Part shown: in pieces, positions 5,309 through 6,315 of the stretch
Layout of the letters: each line of letters begins with the position of its first letter
Position numbering within the stretch: the first letter of the stretch is position 1
Assembly (NCBI GenBank): GCA_902489335.1
Contig: CABTZO010000055.1
Location: 1-6,315, forward strand
DNA: 6,315 nt
Source: an uncultured Oscillospiraceae bacterium
GTDB taxonomy: Bacteria > Bacillota > Clostridia > Oscillospirales > Acutalibacteraceae
Direction: 5' to 3'
The notes under the pieces: model-generated
The model's database searches: none
Told to the model about the DNA's origin: nothing
The model's input: only the letters and a program-made list of their open reading frames with translations
Translations under genes and position numbers: made by a program

Positions 5309-6315
5309 TTATTTGAATAAATCAAAATATTCAATGTCATCGTTGCTTAAATGCTTATATAAAAGTTCGTCGAAAATGAAATAAATTGCAGTTTTTTCAT
5401 CGACAACGCCGGAATTGATTTTTTCAATAATCACCCCTGCTCGGTCAACAACCTGACTATGTAAATCTCTGTGATGCTCCCAGTCTTGATAATTATGTTC
5501 TTTCAATATTTCAAGCTCGTTATCAAAATGTTCTTTAATATGATTGACAAAGTCCTGAGCAGTTACTTTTTCGTCTCCCTCTTTCGGGGATTCCATTCTA
5601 CCTATCATATTCAGCAATTGTTGATGTTCTTTATCAATTTGACTGTTATTACTCAAAGCTTTTAACACAATATCAATTTTATTATTTTTCTTGTCTAAAT
5701 CTCCGATTTTATATGTTGCGATATAATTTTTCGTCTTGAGCGCCTTGTCAAGTGAAATTTCAGTTTTTTGAATCCATCTTCTTTGAGATTCATAATTCTT
5801 TCTCTCGCAAATTCCTATTGCGACATTTATTTTTTTGACCGCCGTAAATGACATTGTTGAGACTGCGGTCTTTATTTTTTCGGCAACGACCATTGCATTT
5901 TTACCGCTTGTTTTAGGCAACAACAGAATAAATCGTTCGCTTGAAAGTCTAAACAGAGCATCTGATTTTCTTGATATATCAATTATTCGTTTCGCAACCG
6001 ATTTCAATATCATATCGGATATATCATAACCGTATCTGTTCGTAATTTTCTTAAACTGCACAATTTCCATTGCAAGTGCGGTTATAGGTTCGCTATATCG
6101 ATCTGCGGTCTCCATTAAACTTTCGGACAAAATATCCAGGTAGTTTCTGTTGAATGCATCTGTAAGACTGTCTTTGATAGACATCATATTCAACTTTTCT
6201 TTGTAGCTGACTTTTGCCGATTGATCGGTAAATAAAACATAAAATTTATCTGTGCTTATCGGTAAAATAGTTATATCACAATATTTTTGTGAATCTCCGT
6301 CTAAACATTTCAAAA
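5309..6315 (-). CDS. GGDEF (degenerate)-hemerythrin signalling protein, N-terminus cut by window edge
   Basis: The last 334 full codons of a larger protein; the TTG at 6313 is in frame but is probably internal. Residues counted from it: 1-30 (ending VLFTDQ) look like the end of a PAS domain. Residues 45-200 form a GGDEF domain beginning DSLTDAFNRNYL, where the active-site GGDEF is SSERF (124-128) and the metal-binding DxD of the first strand is EIV (83-85). Cyclase activity is therefore unlikely, yet the RxxD inhibitory-site motif is intact (R115, D118). Residues 225-334 form a bacteriohemerythrin domain with H230, H262-xxx-E266, H281-xxx-H285 and H321-xxxx-D326: all seven di-iron ligands with canonical spacing in the last five. 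It is probably a c-di-GMP-binding sensor or scaffold that responds to oxygen or redox state through the di-iron centre. The first domain and true start are outside the window. Confidence 0.9.
   Translation of the reverse strand, partial: LKCLDGDSQKYCDITILPISTDKFYVLFTDQSAKVSYKEKLNMMSIKDSLTDAFNRNYLDILSESLMETADRYSEPITALAMEIVQFKKITNRYGYDISDMILKSVAKRIIDISRKSDALFRLSSERFILLLPKTSGKNAMVVAEKIKTAVSTMSFTAVKKINVAIGICERKNYESQRRWIQKTEISLDKALKTKNYIATYKIGDLDKKNNKIDIVLKALSNNSQIDKEHQQLLNMIGRMESPKEGDEKVTAQDFVNHIKEHFDNELEILKEHNYQDWEHHRDLHSQVVDRAGVIIEKINSGVVDEKTAIYFIFDELLYKHLSNDDIEYFDLFK

Overview
The window looks like a chromosomal stretch of a low-GC Gram-positive bacterium (Bacillota, probably a Clostridia-type anaerobe). 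This is inferred from AT-rich coding sequence, strong AAAGGAGG-type ribosome binding sites, TTG start codons on two genes, a penicillin-binding D-Ala-D-Ala carboxypeptidase, a DHHW-family surface protein and a GGDEF/hemerythrin signalling protein. No genus can be named from the sequence alone.

Layout. Bases 1-1251 (minus) carry a secreted serine D-alanyl-D-alanine carboxypeptidase, cut at its C-terminal end by the window edge. A 72-bp divergent promoter region separates it from a two-gene plus-strand operon: a small metallophosphoesterase that has lost two metal-site residues (1324-2019) and a membrane-anchored DHHW protein (2032-3243), related to AlgX/AlgJ-type SGNH-like O-acetylation proteins. 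A consensus sigma-A promoter (TTGACA-17-TATAAT) then drives a stand-alone ribosomal protein S21 gene (3370-3546), which is too short for a length-filtered ORF search and starts with TTG. It ends in a clean intrinsic terminator. nagB (glucosamine-6-phosphate deaminase, 4005-4856) follows with its own extended -10 promoter and terminator. The window ends with the C-terminal part of a minus-strand signalling protein (5309-6315): PAS-like tail, degenerate GGDEF domain with a preserved RxxD site, and a hemerythrin domain with all seven iron ligands.

The non-coding DNA on both sides of nagB (about 3638-3870 and 4927-5222) is filled with short GC-rich hairpins in an otherwise AT-rich sequence. Seven units share one architecture: a GTAG tetranucleotide directly followed by a 21-nt 9-3-9 hairpin. 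The stem bases change between units while pairing is mostly kept, and the intact units alternate in orientation. This is the hallmark layout of REP elements used by REP-associated tyrosine transposases (RAYTs), which are best known from Proteobacteria. No transposase is in the window. This repeat family, the c-di-GMP-receptor-like GGDEF-hemerythrin fusion, the metallophosphoesterase lacking one metal site and a probable ATT start on nagB are the points most worth a second look. The genes do not form one pathway: cell-wall and envelope functions occupy the left half, translation and amino-sugar catabolism the middle, and signalling the right.
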